The position numbers and the translations under genes are program-made. From Mucilaginibacter gossypii (GTDB lineage: Bacteria; Bacteroidota; Bacteroidia; Sphingobacteriales; Sphingobacteriaceae), in assembly GCF_900100945.1 (NCBI RefSeq), contig NZ_FNCG01000008.1, positions 124,001 through 188,000 of the forward strand: 64,000 nt of DNA, given 5' to 3'. The notes under the pieces are model-generated. The model searched no databases. It was not told the DNA's origin and was given only the letters and a program-made list of their open reading frames with translations. How positions within the stretch are numbered: the stretch's first letter is position 1; every line of letters begins with the position of its first letter. Below, in pieces: positions 9,236-18,024 of the stretch.

Positions 9236-10039
9236 ATGTGCAGAGATATCAGCTTTCATTCAGAAATACAGATCGTCACCCAAGACTTTAAGGGTATTCA
9301 ACTTGCCCCGAATTTGGCGCATTATCCAAATGACATGGTGCATGTAACCTGTGAGATATTGCCTACGCACCCTATAGTGGTTAATAGGAAAGCGTTAGTA
9401 CTCGCCAATATGAGCTGGGGTGTAGTTCCTACCTATATCGACGATCCGCGTGAACGGCAAATGCAGCGCTCCAATATGGTTAACGCACGTTCGGAAAGGA
9501 TCATTGGAGATAAAAAATCTTATTGGTACAAGCTGCGCCACAACCGTTGTTTAATCCCGGCTACAGGTATCTATGAACACAGAGAAGTTAAGGGCTTTAA
9601 AAATAAGATACCTTATCATATCAGTTTGGAAGGTCGCAAGGGTTTTTATGTGCCTGCACTTTACCAGGTTAGCCAGGAAGTAGATCAGCACACCGGAGAT
9701 ATCTATAACATGGCATCATTTACCATGATCACCAGGCATGCCAATGATAAAATGAGTTGGATACACAATTCCGGTGACAATAAACACCGGATGCCACTGT
9801 TCCTGCCCCCTGAAATGGAACATGCGTGGGTACTTGATGATCTGAGCGATGATGATATGGATGAGTTTTTTCATTATGAAATGCCGTCTGAAGCTATTGC
9901 ACATTATCCGGTGTATTCCATTCGCAGCCGTAAACCGAAGCCTGAAGGAATTGTAGCAGATGCATTTTACGATTGGGGTAAAAAATTACCGATATATGGC
10001 CAGGAAAATACAGGACCGGAACAAGCTAGTCTTTTTTAG
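9236..10039 (+). CDS. SRAP domain protein (HMCES/YedK family)
   Basis: A 267-residue SOS-response-associated peptidase-family protein. Family members crosslink covalently to abasic sites in single-stranded DNA through Cys2. The start is fixed by this: MCRDISFHSE places Cys directly after the initiator Met. The other active-site signatures are present: NMVNARSE (Asn), ATGIYEHRE (Glu) and KHRMPLFLPP (His). It follows the 162-residue gene by 3 bases and belongs to the damage module with dinB-dnaE. It would shield abasic sites from error-prone bypass. Confidence 0.92.
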   Translation: MCRDISFHSEIQIVTQDFKGIQLAPNLAHYPNDMVHVTCEILPTHPIVVNRKALVLANMSWGVVPTYIDDPRERQMQRSNMVNARSERIIGDKKSYWYKLRHNRCLIPATGIYEHREVKGFKNKIPYHISLEGRKGFYVPALYQVSQEVDQHTGDIYNMASFTMITRHANDKMSWIHNSGDNKHRMPLFLPPEMEHAWVLDDLSDDDMDEFFHYEMPSEAIAHYPVYSIRSRKPKPEGIVADAFYDWGKKLPIYGQENTGPEQASLF

Positions 10040-10175
10040 CTTGCATCGGTGTTTTAGTTGTGTATTCTAAATCTATTTAACGCCACAGTTGGTTGATGTC
10101 AGCGAGAAACCGGTCAGGTTTGTACAGCCCATAACTTATTTTTATTCCGGTTTCTTCTTCCTTATTTCTTTTCTT

Positions 10176-10310
10176 CTAAGCCTTATCATCAAATCCTGCA
10201 CAAATACTCAGGGCATCCAAGTCAACTTCATCCAGCGGAGTAAAATTGTCACTGTACTGTTTTGAGAAATAGATTTCTTTGCCCAGCGCCTTGAACAAAT
10301 TGGAAACAAT
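10176..10310 (-). pseudogene. Remnant of an unidentified gene (C-terminal fragment)
   Basis: A 44-codon open stretch with normal protein-like composition (…NLFKALGKEIYFSKQYS… ending ICAGFDDKA) terminates in TAG. It is preceded in frame by TGA and has no ATG. It looks like the 3' end of a lost gene in the otherwise empty 10040-10349 interval. Confidence 0.4.
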
Positions 10311-10349
10311 TCAAAAGCTAACAGTTGAATTTTCAGTATGCGACGTCAT

Positions 10350-11444
10350 TCACCGGTCGCTTATCACCGCATACTGACCATCAGGGGTCGCCTTGATATT
10401 AATATTACCGTTCCATGCGGTCGCAAAAATATTTTTGGTGATAGTCGCCTGTTTGAATACCGGCTTTACCGTTGGATCATGCGGGTCCGTTCCACTGATG
10501 CCGATCATTACCTTTATTGGCTGTGGCCTGTTGTCCGTCATATTATTTTCCAGAAGATCAATTGCCTTTTTGTTTGGGTGCCCGTAAGCATACGTCGTGA
10601 ATTTCTGCGCCGTGCTGTCCGCATTTACTCCCCAGTTCCATTGCCCGCAATTGATGATCGCATATTTAGGACGTACCGCCTTTACCCAATCCTTCGTCAT
10701 CGCGTTCTTAGCACCGTGGTGCCCCACCTGCAGAATATCCGCTTTAAGCACCTTCGGCGTGTTTTTATAATAGTCCGTTACTTTTTCAATACCACTTGTT
10801 TCCAGGTCACCCATAAACAGGAAACTCGCACGACCGTACATCACTTTCACCACAAGGCTATGGTTATTTTCCTTCATATCGCTTACCTCGCCCGGCAAAA
10901 AAGCGCCACTATAAACCGTGATCAGCGGATCAACCGGCGAACCCGTAACCGGATCAATATTACCGTTGGTCAAACCCTGCAGGTTATGCCCTGCAGTGAC
11001 CTTATCATAAGTAATCGCTTCATAATTTATATGCAACTCACCGACATGCTGCTCCATCCAAGGCTGCATTTTTCCGCTACCGTGCGGGTCATGGTGCCCA
11101 TTATCCACATAATTTAAGACTTTGTATCTTCCGGCGATGTCCTTCAGGCCCTGGTCATGGTCTACATGCTGGTGCGTGATGATGACACCATTCAGCGTCC
11201 GGTTCAGATCAGTCCGGCGCGCAAAGAACTGCCCTAAAAAAAACAGCAGCTTTTCTTTCATATCTTTCTGCCCGCCCGCGTCAATCAACACAGCGCCTTT
11301 CGGGAATTCCAACAGGATCGCCTGTCCCTGGCCAACATCGATAAAGTGGGCATACATCGCATCAGTGTCCTGGCCACTCGCCCTTAGGAAAAAGCTCGCC
11401 AGCAATACCGTCAGAAAGTACAGTTTAAGGTTTAGTGTTTTCAT
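10350..11444 (-). CDS. Exported metallo-beta-lactamase-fold hydrolase (ComEC C-terminal-like)
   Basis: About 364 residues from the start I prefer (Met at 11444). That start gives a clean signal peptide KLYFLTVLLASFFLRASGQ; an in-frame Met 8 codons upstream is also open. Metal-binding motifs are THQHVDHDQG (HxHxDH), a downstream FMGD and a late GHHGAKN. The entry HFIDVGQGQAILLEFP is typical of the ComEC/Rec2 C-terminal MBL domain and of stand-alone secreted relatives. It would be a periplasmic or lipid-anchored phosphodiesterase or nuclease. It lies next to gene remnants and shows no operon partner. Confidence 0.8.
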   Translation of the reverse strand: MKTLNLKLYFLTVLLASFFLRASGQDTDAMYAHFIDVGQGQAILLEFPKGAVLIDAGGQKDMKEKLLFFLGQFFARRTDLNRTLNGVIITHQHVDHDQGLKDIAGRYKVLNYVDNGHHDPHGSGKMQPWMEQHVGELHINYEAITYDKVTAGHNLQGLTNGNIDPVTGSPVDPLITVYSGAFLPGEVSDMKENNHSLVVKVMYGRASFLFMGDLETSGIEKVTDYYKNTPKVLKADILQVGHHGAKNAMTKDWVKAVRPKYAIINCGQWNWGVNADSTAQKFTTYAYGHPNKKAIDLLENNMTDNRPQPIKVMIGISGTDPHDPTVKPVFKQATITKNIFATAWNGNINIKATPDGQYAVISDR

Positions 11445-11477
11445 TATGAGTGATTTAAGGTGATGCAATATACCAAA

Positions 11478-11639
11478 TTACTTTATCGGAATATAGATGA
11501 ATTCGAAAAATTTTTCGAGAACAGCCGCCGCTATCATAACAGATTGGGCCTCATGAATGCCATTATGCAGGAGTTTGTCGATCCCAGCTAAGATCAAGCC
11601 GATATCTATCGTGGGGGTTGCAAAATACTTTATAAAACG
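11478..11639 (-). pseudogene. Remnant ORF carrying diverged repeat copy A
   Basis: A 53-codon open stretch without start (FATPTIDIGLILAGIDKLL… then TAA), preceded in frame by TAG. Its segment 11586-11630 is about 82 percent identical to 17803-17847, and both copies read PTxDxGLILA on the minus strand. This suggests remains of related genes or a small interspersed element. Confidence 0.4.
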
Positions 11640-11652
11640 CTAGTGTTACAGA

Positions 11653-11913
11653 CTATAGGTAATGCCAGTCAATCTCATTGCCGATAAGCTGAGCCAGCCA
11701 CTGCAGCTCCGGTTCGGTTAACCATTCCCATTCGTTAATATCTGCACAAATGATAGTGCCAAGCTCTTTGCCAGCCTGAAAAATATAAAAATTACAAAAG
11801 TTATCTTCACTGAACCAATGCGGAATTATATCAAGTTCGGTTTCACGCCTGCTGATTTCCAGCGTGACCGAAAATGGCGGGGATTCAGCAAATATGGTTT
11901 CAATGTCAAACAA
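11653..11913 (-). CDS. Small acidic hypothetical protein
   Basis: An 86-residue protein rich in Glu, Ile and Trp, with the pattern INEWEWLTEPELQWLAQLIG in its second half, probably a helix. I recognise no family. It stands alone between a gene remnant and the repeat-containing membrane protein. Similar small acidic proteins occur as immunity or anti-toxin partners, but nothing nearby supports that here. Confidence 0.5.
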   Translation of the reverse strand: MFDIETIFAESPPFSVTLEISRRETELDIIPHWFSEDNFCNFYIFQAGKELGTIICADINEWEWLTEPELQWLAQLIGNEIDWHYL

Positions 11914-12122
11914 TATCTATCAGATTAAAAGGTTTGGCCCCGATTAACATTTTGAATGCGGCACCGTTGCCGCAGTAGTTGACCGTAAGTTACGGAAACA
12001 CTTACTGATTTCAAGTTTATATGAATAAATTATTATCAGTTTCGGGGTTGCAGCTAATCAATAAGAGTTTTAAAGCCAGAAGCGGGATTTTAAAATCTTA
12101 AGACAGTCAAACGCGCCGGAAA

Positions 12123-13646
12123 CTAATTGTTATAGTTAAAATACCGCCAGGATGTGACCGCTATGATTTGTCCATTCTTAATAGCCCTTACGCGTAGGCG
12201 GTGAACCTGTTTACCCATTCCCTGAACAGTTATCGATGTACCGGTTGTTGGATAGATCCCTTGATTAGCGTAGGGCATCGTTGAAAAAGATGTTGCTGTA
12301 TAATCATATGGCTTATCAGCAAGTTGTAATTCAATTTCATAATTGTCTGTTTCTCCCATTGGTGTCCAGGAAACATCAGTATAACGCGGAAAATCAAAAC
12401 TGCTGTGTTCTTCGGGAGAAACAATACGCATATCTGTCGCTATCGGCACGTTTTCTAATGGATCAGGTCTATTAGTCGTTACAGGTGGCTGTTCGGCATC
12501 GATCATCACACAATCACCCAGTGTCACTTTTACAGTTTGTTGCCAACTCTCACCAGCGCTTGTTTTTATTGTAAAAATATGGTCACCGGTTGTCTCAGCA
12601 ATTGTTAATACGTCCGGAGAACCGCAAACACGACCGGCGGCGAAGCGCCGATCTGGCACTGTGCCCAAAAAAACCGTGTCTTCATATACCCGGAAGGGCC
12701 CGCAATAGTCACAACTGATCAAAAAGCCCACATGACCACTGTCCACGACAGCAGGAGTTGTTGCAGGTTCTTCAGGTACAGCCTCTTGTTGAGGTACGGG
12801 CGCATCGTTATAAACTGGTTGCTGCTGAACCACCGTTGGTGCCGGAGGTTCTGAATGATGAAATAATGCGTACCCGATTGCTATGGCGGCTATTACAGCA
12901 ATTATCACAATTATACTGCTGCCGGAACCTGAGGTATCCGAATTGCCTGGACTGCTATGGCTTGAGTAGTTTTCTGATCCTGAATAACCAGGCCGACTAC
13001 GACTACTTTGTTTATTGGCTGCCGCCTGAACAGCTTCAGGTGCTTCTTTGGTTGAGATTTCTTCCCAATTGCCGAAAAAATTCTTTCGGTAGATTTGATT
13101 ACCTACGGTAGAATATTGAATCCTGTTATGGTGATGTAAATTACCGGCCTCGGCGCGCTCTTGTTTGTCTTCGACTGTTTCCCAATTACCAAAAAAATTC
13201 TTTCGGTAAACCGTGTCTCCGGTAACCGAATAATCGATACGATTGATTTGCTTAATGTCACCTGCTTTCGCTCTTTCCTGCGGATCTTCAATCTTTTCCC
13301 AATTGCCGAAGAAATTCTTGCGGTAAGTAGAGTCTCCCACAGAGGAATAATCGCTGCGGTCAACATTATTCAGATTCCCGGCTTTCGCGCGATCCTGCTC
13401 ATTGGTGACTTCTTTCCACTTACCCCAAAGATTTTTTTCATAAACAGTATTGCCAACCTGAGAATAGGACTGGCGATCAATTTCTTTCTGCTCCCCAGCT
13501 TCAGCCCTGACCTGGCTATCGTCGACTGGTTTCCAGTTGCCCCAAAAATTCTTTTCGTAAACGTTATCGCCGACTACAGAATAATCTTGCCCATTAATTT
13601 TCTTTTTTTCGCCTTGTTCTGCTCGTTCGTTGTCGTCAGCATTCAT
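12123..13646 (-). CDS. Membrane protein with five KNFFGNW-type repeats
   Basis: A 507-residue protein. Residues 1-205 hold five tandem repeats of about 41 residues with the core YSxVGDxxYxKNFFGNWE followed by an ERAxAGN linker. The first two copies have KNFWGNW and KNLWGKW. A Ser/Gly-rich linker leads to one transmembrane helix (VIIVIAAIAIGYALF type, near residue 250). A Pro/Gln-rich stalk and an extracytoplasmic domain with several Cys follow. The C-terminal part resembles a PEGA-like or Ig-like beta domain. The repeats would be cytoplasmic. I do not recognise the protein. Confidence 0.65.
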   Translation of the reverse strand: MNADDNERAEQGEKKKINGQDYSVVGDNVYEKNFWGNWKPVDDSQVRAEAGEQKEIDRQSYSQVGNTVYEKNLWGKWKEVTNEQDRAKAGNLNNVDRSDYSSVGDSTYRKNFFGNWEKIEDPQERAKAGDIKQINRIDYSVTGDTVYRKNFFGNWETVEDKQERAEAGNLHHHNRIQYSTVGNQIYRKNFFGNWEEISTKEAPEAVQAAANKQSSRSRPGYSGSENYSSHSSPGNSDTSGSGSSIIVIIAVIAAIAIGYALFHHSEPPAPTVVQQQPVYNDAPVPQQEAVPEEPATTPAVVDSGHVGFLISCDYCGPFRVYEDTVFLGTVPDRRFAAGRVCGSPDVLTIAETTGDHIFTIKTSAGESWQQTVKVTLGDCVMIDAEQPPVTTNRPDPLENVPIATDMRIVSPEEHSSFDFPRYTDVSWTPMGETDNYEIELQLADKPYDYTATSFSTMPYANQGIYPTTGTSITVQGMGKQVHRLRVRAIKNGQIIAVTSWRYFNYNN

Positions 13647-13775
13647 GATTGATGATTGAGGTTAATACAAATCTAATCACCAAATAGCTGGTTTTCAATA
13701 ACTTTTTATAAAAAGAAAAGGCGCGCTTAGGGATATTGATCTTCAATATGACTACAGGTTTTTATCAGCGCTTCG

Positions 13776-13919
13776 TCAAGCGGGTAGACAGATAGTAAAA
13801 TCGTTTGCCGGAATCTCATAGGGATGATGCTCAAAATGGATGCGTGCTTGTTTCAGGTATGGAGCAATAGTCTCGCCTTTGACCGGACCAAGGCCAACAG
13901 CTTTTAGAAAAACGTAAAT
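13776..13919 (-). pseudogene. Remnant of an unidentified gene (C-terminal fragment)
   Basis: A 47-codon open stretch (…VGLGPVKGETIAPYLKQ… ending FTICLPA, then TGA) has coding character but no start and is cut upstream by in-frame TGA. It is the only coding-like signal in 13647-14012, which otherwise holds AT-rich promoter-like sequence for the leftward gene. Confidence 0.35.
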
Positions 13920-14012
13920 TCAGCCCGGATGGCGATCAATAAAAACATGTGGCGCTAATAAATATCTTCGGATTCAGCTTTAATTAATGATCACTAAAAC
14001 TACAAATTAATG

Positions 14013-14459
14013 CTAGTCGTCGATCTTATCGATCTTCTTTTTTTCTTCCTCCGGAAAGTCCACATACTTCGACATATCTTTAACAAATCTTCTCGCGAAT
14101 ACCGCGCCTTCATCGTTACTTTTCATTACATCATCATCCCCAAGATCGACATTCTCCCCGTAGATCGCTTTTTTTAAGTCGATTCTTTGATGTATCTCGT
14201 CAAACTTCCCCCTCACTTTTTTTACCATAGTATAATCGGGCACGCCGTTTTGCATCAAGTCAGCAAAACTTGTGTACGGTGAAAGATCAACCTTCATCAT
14301 TTTTTGCATAACGTCTCCCCATTGCAGCACCTCATGTACCACAAATTCTTTATTATTCCTTGACTGGAATTCCATCACCATCGCCAGGAACATTTCCGGC
14401 GTACCATTAAATCCCGGTTTGATCCTGAACAGCTTCAATAAGAAATTTAATAATCCCAT
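14013..14459 (-). CDS. Hypothetical protein
   Basis: A 148-residue, mainly helical charged protein with a Lys/Asp-rich tail (EEKKKIDKIDD). The N-terminus has a short hydrophobic stretch (GLLNFLLKLF) that may be amphipathic. I see no catalytic motif. It is isolated, with long intergenic stretches on both sides. Confidence 0.5.
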   Translation of the reverse strand: MGLLNFLLKLFRIKPGFNGTPEMFLAMVMEFQSRNNKEFVVHEVLQWGDVMQKMMKVDLSPYTSFADLMQNGVPDYTMVKKVRGKFDEIHQRIDLKKAIYGENVDLGDDDVMKSNDEGAVFARRFVKDMSKYVDFPEEEKKKIDKIDD

Positions 14460-14532
14460 CGCCCTTAAATAAAGTAAAAGCCCCGCTTATTGTAAATATA
14501 AGCATTGCTGCTCCGCTTTGTCAAGTATGGAA

Positions 14533-14620
14533 CCCGGCACAAAGGATATTATGGCAAGCCCTCCGGGCCGGGCTATACGCTGTATCTGCTACGCAGGATG
14601 CCGCTGCTATCCCTCTTGCG
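14533..14620. repeat. GC-rich extragenic repeat-like element
   Basis: A GC-rich block in an AT-rich intergenic region (14460-14748). It contains CCTCCGGGCCGGGCTATACG, then CTGCTACGCAGGATGCCGCT. The style is that of dispersed extragenic elements in Bacteroidota, but there is no second copy in this window. The rest of the interval holds nothing I can name. Confidence 0.3.
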
Positions 14621-14748
14621 AAATAACGATGGTATATGAATTAATTAAATTCTAAATTTATGAAACTTTAAAGTAGACCATCGCCTTCGTTAATACAATG
14701 CAGGTAATTTACCCTGTCTTCTTATTAAAACACGTCAGCGCATAAATT

Positions 14749-15993
14749 ATGAATAACACAAGGGGTTTATTATACCCGGCATTGCACAAATTTTATAGTG
14801 CGCTAAGCAGCTTGGAGAAGTTTGAAAAAGGGACAAACTTTTTTGACAATATAGCCTATTTAGATAATTTTTTTTCTGAATACAGGAATATCACGTTTGT
14901 GCTACAGAAGTCATTGGCGCATACTGAATTTAAATCTACTTATGAAGACCTTCGTAATCAGTACCTGGTTAACGATGTGTGTAAATGGTTTATCGACAAG
15001 CGAAACGAAGTTTTGAAGCAACAGCCTTTTGATTTAGAAAAAAGGATTGTGATCAATATTTATTCCGGGCAAAATGCTATCTCACTCCCTGAATTAACCT
15101 TCACAATTGATAATGACGTGGAATATCCGACGATAATTGATTCTCTCAGGACGCTATTTATGAAAATCAGTCCTTTGGAAGTTATGTTTTCGGCCGAGTT
15201 TTCATTTTATGAAAGCGGGCAGACAGAAGAACTTTATGAAAATTTCATCTCGGGGATAAACCACATGAAGCTGTTCATGGCAGCTATGAGAAAAGCATTG
15301 AACGAGGATTGCAAATTATCTGACGAATTAGAAAAGAAAATAGAGGACATGAATTTTTATCGCGTCCCCAAAAACATGCTATTCATTGATGACTATATTT
15401 TTTACTGTAAAAAAAATCACTTTGAAAAAGCCTCCAGGGTAGAAATGTGGGCTGGCCCGGGCGAGGCAAGAAGCCCGCTTGAAAATCTGAATAAGACGTA
15501 TCCGAACGGCGACTTATTTCAAAAATTTGAACTCATGCATTTGGTGATCTTCCAGATGCAGAAAAGCTTGCTGCCTACCTGTTTAGTGGTTTATAGCAAC
15601 GATACATTTGAAATGCTGACTTATGGGGGTTCCATTAGGACAACGATGTATAGAAAGTTTAATGAGCTGGCTAAGCAGATAGCGGCTGAAGGTATTGTTA
15701 AAGTCCTTTTTGTGACCGAAATGTATATTTACGACATTAAAGATTTCACAACGATGGATAGCCGAGAACGAATTAAACATGCCCGGAACGAAATTTTATC
15801 ATTCTTCATGGTTGAAAAGGATTTAACTATCAGGTCCAGCAGTTATGATACAAAAAGAATAGATGATTTTAATTATATAGCTTCAGTAATGTTCCAACAA
15901 CCAGACAAACCAACACATCCAACATTTATGAACCCCGTTATACAGGAATTTGCCAGGCTGCAAGCAGAGATAAGCGAGAAGACTGAGCAATAG
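14749..15993 (+). CDS. Hypothetical protein, possibly HEPN-like at the N-terminus
   Basis: A 414-residue soluble protein. Residues 30-110 are helical and include a WFIDKRNEVLKQ segment, reminiscent of HEPN-type helices where RN precedes a basic residue. The C-terminal half is alpha/beta (LPTCLVVYSNDTFEML, VKVLFVTEMYIYDI). I do not recognise the family. It precedes the HEPN gene at 16076 by 82 bases on the same strand, so a joint function is possible. Confidence 0.5.
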   Translation: MNNTRGLLYPALHKFYSALSSLEKFEKGTNFFDNIAYLDNFFSEYRNITFVLQKSLAHTEFKSTYEDLRNQYLVNDVCKWFIDKRNEVLKQQPFDLEKRIVINIYSGQNAISLPELTFTIDNDVEYPTIIDSLRTLFMKISPLEVMFSAEFSFYESGQTEELYENFISGINHMKLFMAAMRKALNEDCKLSDELEKKIEDMNFYRVPKNMLFIDDYIFYCKKNHFEKASRVEMWAGPGEARSPLENLNKTYPNGDLFQKFELMHLVIFQMQKSLLPTCLVVYSNDTFEMLTYGGSIRTTMYRKFNELAKQIAAEGIVKVLFVTEMYIYDIKDFTTMDSRERIKHARNEILSFFMVEKDLTIRSSSYDTKRIDDFNYIASVMFQQPDKPTHPTFMNPVIQEFARLQAEISEKTEQ

Positions 15994-16075
15994 TTTGATT
16001 AGCCCATTATTGATTTTTCTTTAACCAATAAGGTTTAAGATAGCTTAAGCGAACATATTTTAAAACAAGAACCGT

Positions 16076-16756
16076 ATGAACGATTACTTTGATGGTCTTG
16101 ACCAAATACTTGAAGAAATTACAGATAAATATGAAATCAATAATTTGATTTCGATACAGAAGCACCTTGAAGACAGCTATTGGGACAAGTTAGCCCGACT
16201 GAGCTTTTTTACTAAATTATTCGATGAACACCATTACCACTTTTTATATGAAATACAAGGCTTGAGTAGTCAAATACACTTCGGGATTGTAAATTGTATT
16301 TTGTTTAGGGATAAGATTAGTCTTGATAAAGGAAGACCTAACGTATATAATCACAGATATACATTCATGATTGAATCGACCATTCATTGTATCTACTCTT
16401 ATTGGAATCGTGTCGGTTTGGTTCTAAATACCTACTTAAAAAATCCGAAGGATATAAAGCGCACTTATTTTGCAAACGTGGTGCCACAACTTTTAACAGA
16501 CTATCCAGCTTTAGAACAAGATAAATTTTATCAATGGCTTTGTACCGTTAAAACTGCTTTAGACGATTTGGAGCGAAACGAGTTCGCTCATAACAACTCT
16601 CTCATTATGCAAAACTTTCTTCCAAAAAATGCTGAAAATGGGGATTTTAAAGCACTTTTAGCAATGCCGGACTTATTATTATCACACAACAAATCAATAG
16701 TGGATGAAATCGGTAATTTAGTGGAACTCGTGGAAAAGCTCGAAACATTAATTTAA
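16076..16756 (+). CDS. HEPN-family protein (Cthe_2314-like)
   Basis: A 226-residue all-helical protein. The HEPN signature R-x4-H is visible as RNEFAH in DLERNEFAHNNS at about residues 165-175. The preceding helix MIESTIHCIYSYWNRVG matches the Cthe_2314-like HEPN pattern. HEPN domains are often RNases in toxin, defence and stress systems. No MNT nucleotidyltransferase partner is adjacent, so this is not the common HEPN-MNT pair. A 45-codon ORF starts immediately at its stop. Confidence 0.6.
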   Translation: MNDYFDGLDQILEEITDKYEINNLISIQKHLEDSYWDKLARLSFFTKLFDEHHYHFLYEIQGLSSQIHFGIVNCILFRDKISLDKGRPNVYNHRYTFMIESTIHCIYSYWNRVGLVLNTYLKNPKDIKRTYFANVVPQLLTDYPALEQDKFYQWLCTVKTALDDLERNEFAHNNSLIMQNFLPKNAENGDFKALLAMPDLLLSHNKSIVDEIGNLVELVEKLETLI

Positions 16757-16894
16757 ATGATAATTAAAACAAATGATTTCCTTGTAATCTTAAGCTACGA
16801 ATATCCGGCTTTCTTTACCCCAGTTATCGTTAAACCCTTTGATCTCTTTCGTTCTGTTCTCGATTCCTACTGGATTAGAAATTTCAATTGTTGA
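16757..16894 (+). CDS. Possible 45-residue ORF coupled to the HEPN gene
   Basis: ATG follows directly on the TAA of the HEPN gene. The 45 residues (MIIKTNDFLVILSYEY…) have a plausible hydrophobic composition, and the frame ends in TGA. It may be a truncated gene N-terminus. The rest of 16895-17032 shows no coding signal. Confidence 0.3.
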   Translation: MIIKTNDFLVILSYEYPAFFTPVIVKPFDLFRSVLDSYWIRNFNC

Positions 16895-17032
16895 TTTAAC
16901 CAACAGCATCAAAACGAATTATATTAAGTTTTCCAGGTTGTTAAACTTTACAGTATCAGCCAAGCTGATTGTATTTTGGCAGCGTAACTGCTTTGCTATA
17001 ACATATAAAATTAGCTTAATGATTTCTAACGC

Positions 17033-17656
17033 TTATCGGGCATTTTCATCTGGCTTATCTTCTCCCGGACGAATGCGCTCAAATCTTTCCAACAGGCCTT
17101 TTATGAGGTTTTTATCCGCGACAACTTCGGCCTTCTTAAAGTGTTTCTTTTTAATTTTATCAAACTTCTTTTTTATTGTACGAACTTTCAAAACGGCATC
17201 CTTATCGCCTATTAAGAGTTCTGAAACCATATTGTAAGCATAAAGGTAACCTGTAAATGGGGTGGGCGTATGAAAGATTTTCAAGTTGTTAGTTTTCTCC
17301 TCTGTATAAATTTTTGAGAAATAAACAGCAAGCCCTTCTTCCAGATTATTGGTTTCATTATCCCCAGTGGGCGACAAAAGATGTATAACCTCATGTGATA
17401 TTTGAAAAATGCCCTCGTCGTAGTTGCTTTTAGCGCCTGACTGTAAGGTAATATTCACCTTAAACTCTATCGGATAGGCAGACGTATTGCTCTCCGGGTA
17501 GCTTAAATACGGGCCATCAGGTTCGTAGCAAATCTCGTTAAACTCCCATTTCTTAGCTTTTTTCCCATAAAGGGACTGTACCCGCTCCAAAATCTCGGGA
17601 ACCAGCTTGGTATATTCTGATGTAAAATCCGGTGTTGCTAATGATGTTTCATCCAT
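17033..17656 (-). CDS. Putative zinc metalloprotease-like protein
   Basis: A 207-residue protein with HEVIH at about residue 88 and LEEGLAVYFS about 14 residues later. This is the HExxH plus downstream Glu arrangement of gluzincin-type peptidases. It has no signal peptide, so a cytoplasmic role is likely. The family is not recognised and the substrate is unknown. It is the last gene before the ssb/PRTRC block, on the opposite strand. Confidence 0.6.
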   Translation of the reverse strand: MDETSLATPDFTSEYTKLVPEILERVQSLYGKKAKKWEFNEICYEPDGPYLSYPESNTSAYPIEFKVNITLQSGAKSNYDEGIFQISHEVIHLLSPTGDNETNNLEEGLAVYFSKIYTEEKTNNLKIFHTPTPFTGYLYAYNMVSELLIGDKDAVLKVRTIKKKFDKIKKKHFKKAEVVADKNLIKGLLERFERIRPGEDKPDENAR

Positions 17657-17802
17657 GATTTTTATTTAATAGCAAATATCCTCATTTATTAGCAAAGACG
17701 GTCCTTCAAATTCACAAGACTGGAGGCCTTTATCGCCTCCGGCTCCAATGGCATTTTTTTATTTAATCAATGAATATTTTAAACGAAACGGGTAAAAAGC
17801 GC

Positions 17803-17847
17803 AGCTAAAATCAAGCCCGGATCTGTCGTGGGGTTTGCAAAAGACTA
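17803..17847 (-). repeat. Diverged repeat copy B
   Basis: About 82 percent identical over 45 bases to 11586-11630. On the minus strand it reads FANPTTDPGLILA within a 22-codon fragment (17779-17847) bounded by stops. It lies in the leader region of the ssb operon (17657-18024), which also holds pyrimidine-rich sequence and an imperfect inverted repeat. Confidence 0.45.
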
Positions 17848-18024
17848 CGGCATAAACGGTTTCCTCCCCAAAGGGGCCCCTCCAATTATTCCGTTTCCTT
17901 TTGCCCGCTGCCGGGCTTTACGATTTGCTTTCTTTTTTCCCTTTTTCTTTTAAAAATAATCAATCAGGGCAAGGCGGCGAAAGGAAAAGCAAACAAATAA
18001 TTATTCATTAAAAAATTAAAAATT

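Noticed and set aside
10338..11117. A 259-codon open frame on the plus strand
   Set aside because: It lies opposite the metallo-beta-lactamase-fold gene, which has a signal peptide and all metal motifs; the plus-strand product is Arg/His-rich and motif-free.
11586..17847. The 45-base repeats as attachment sites of an inner element
   Set aside because: They are only about 82 percent identical, no integrase is near, and both read as related peptide remnants.
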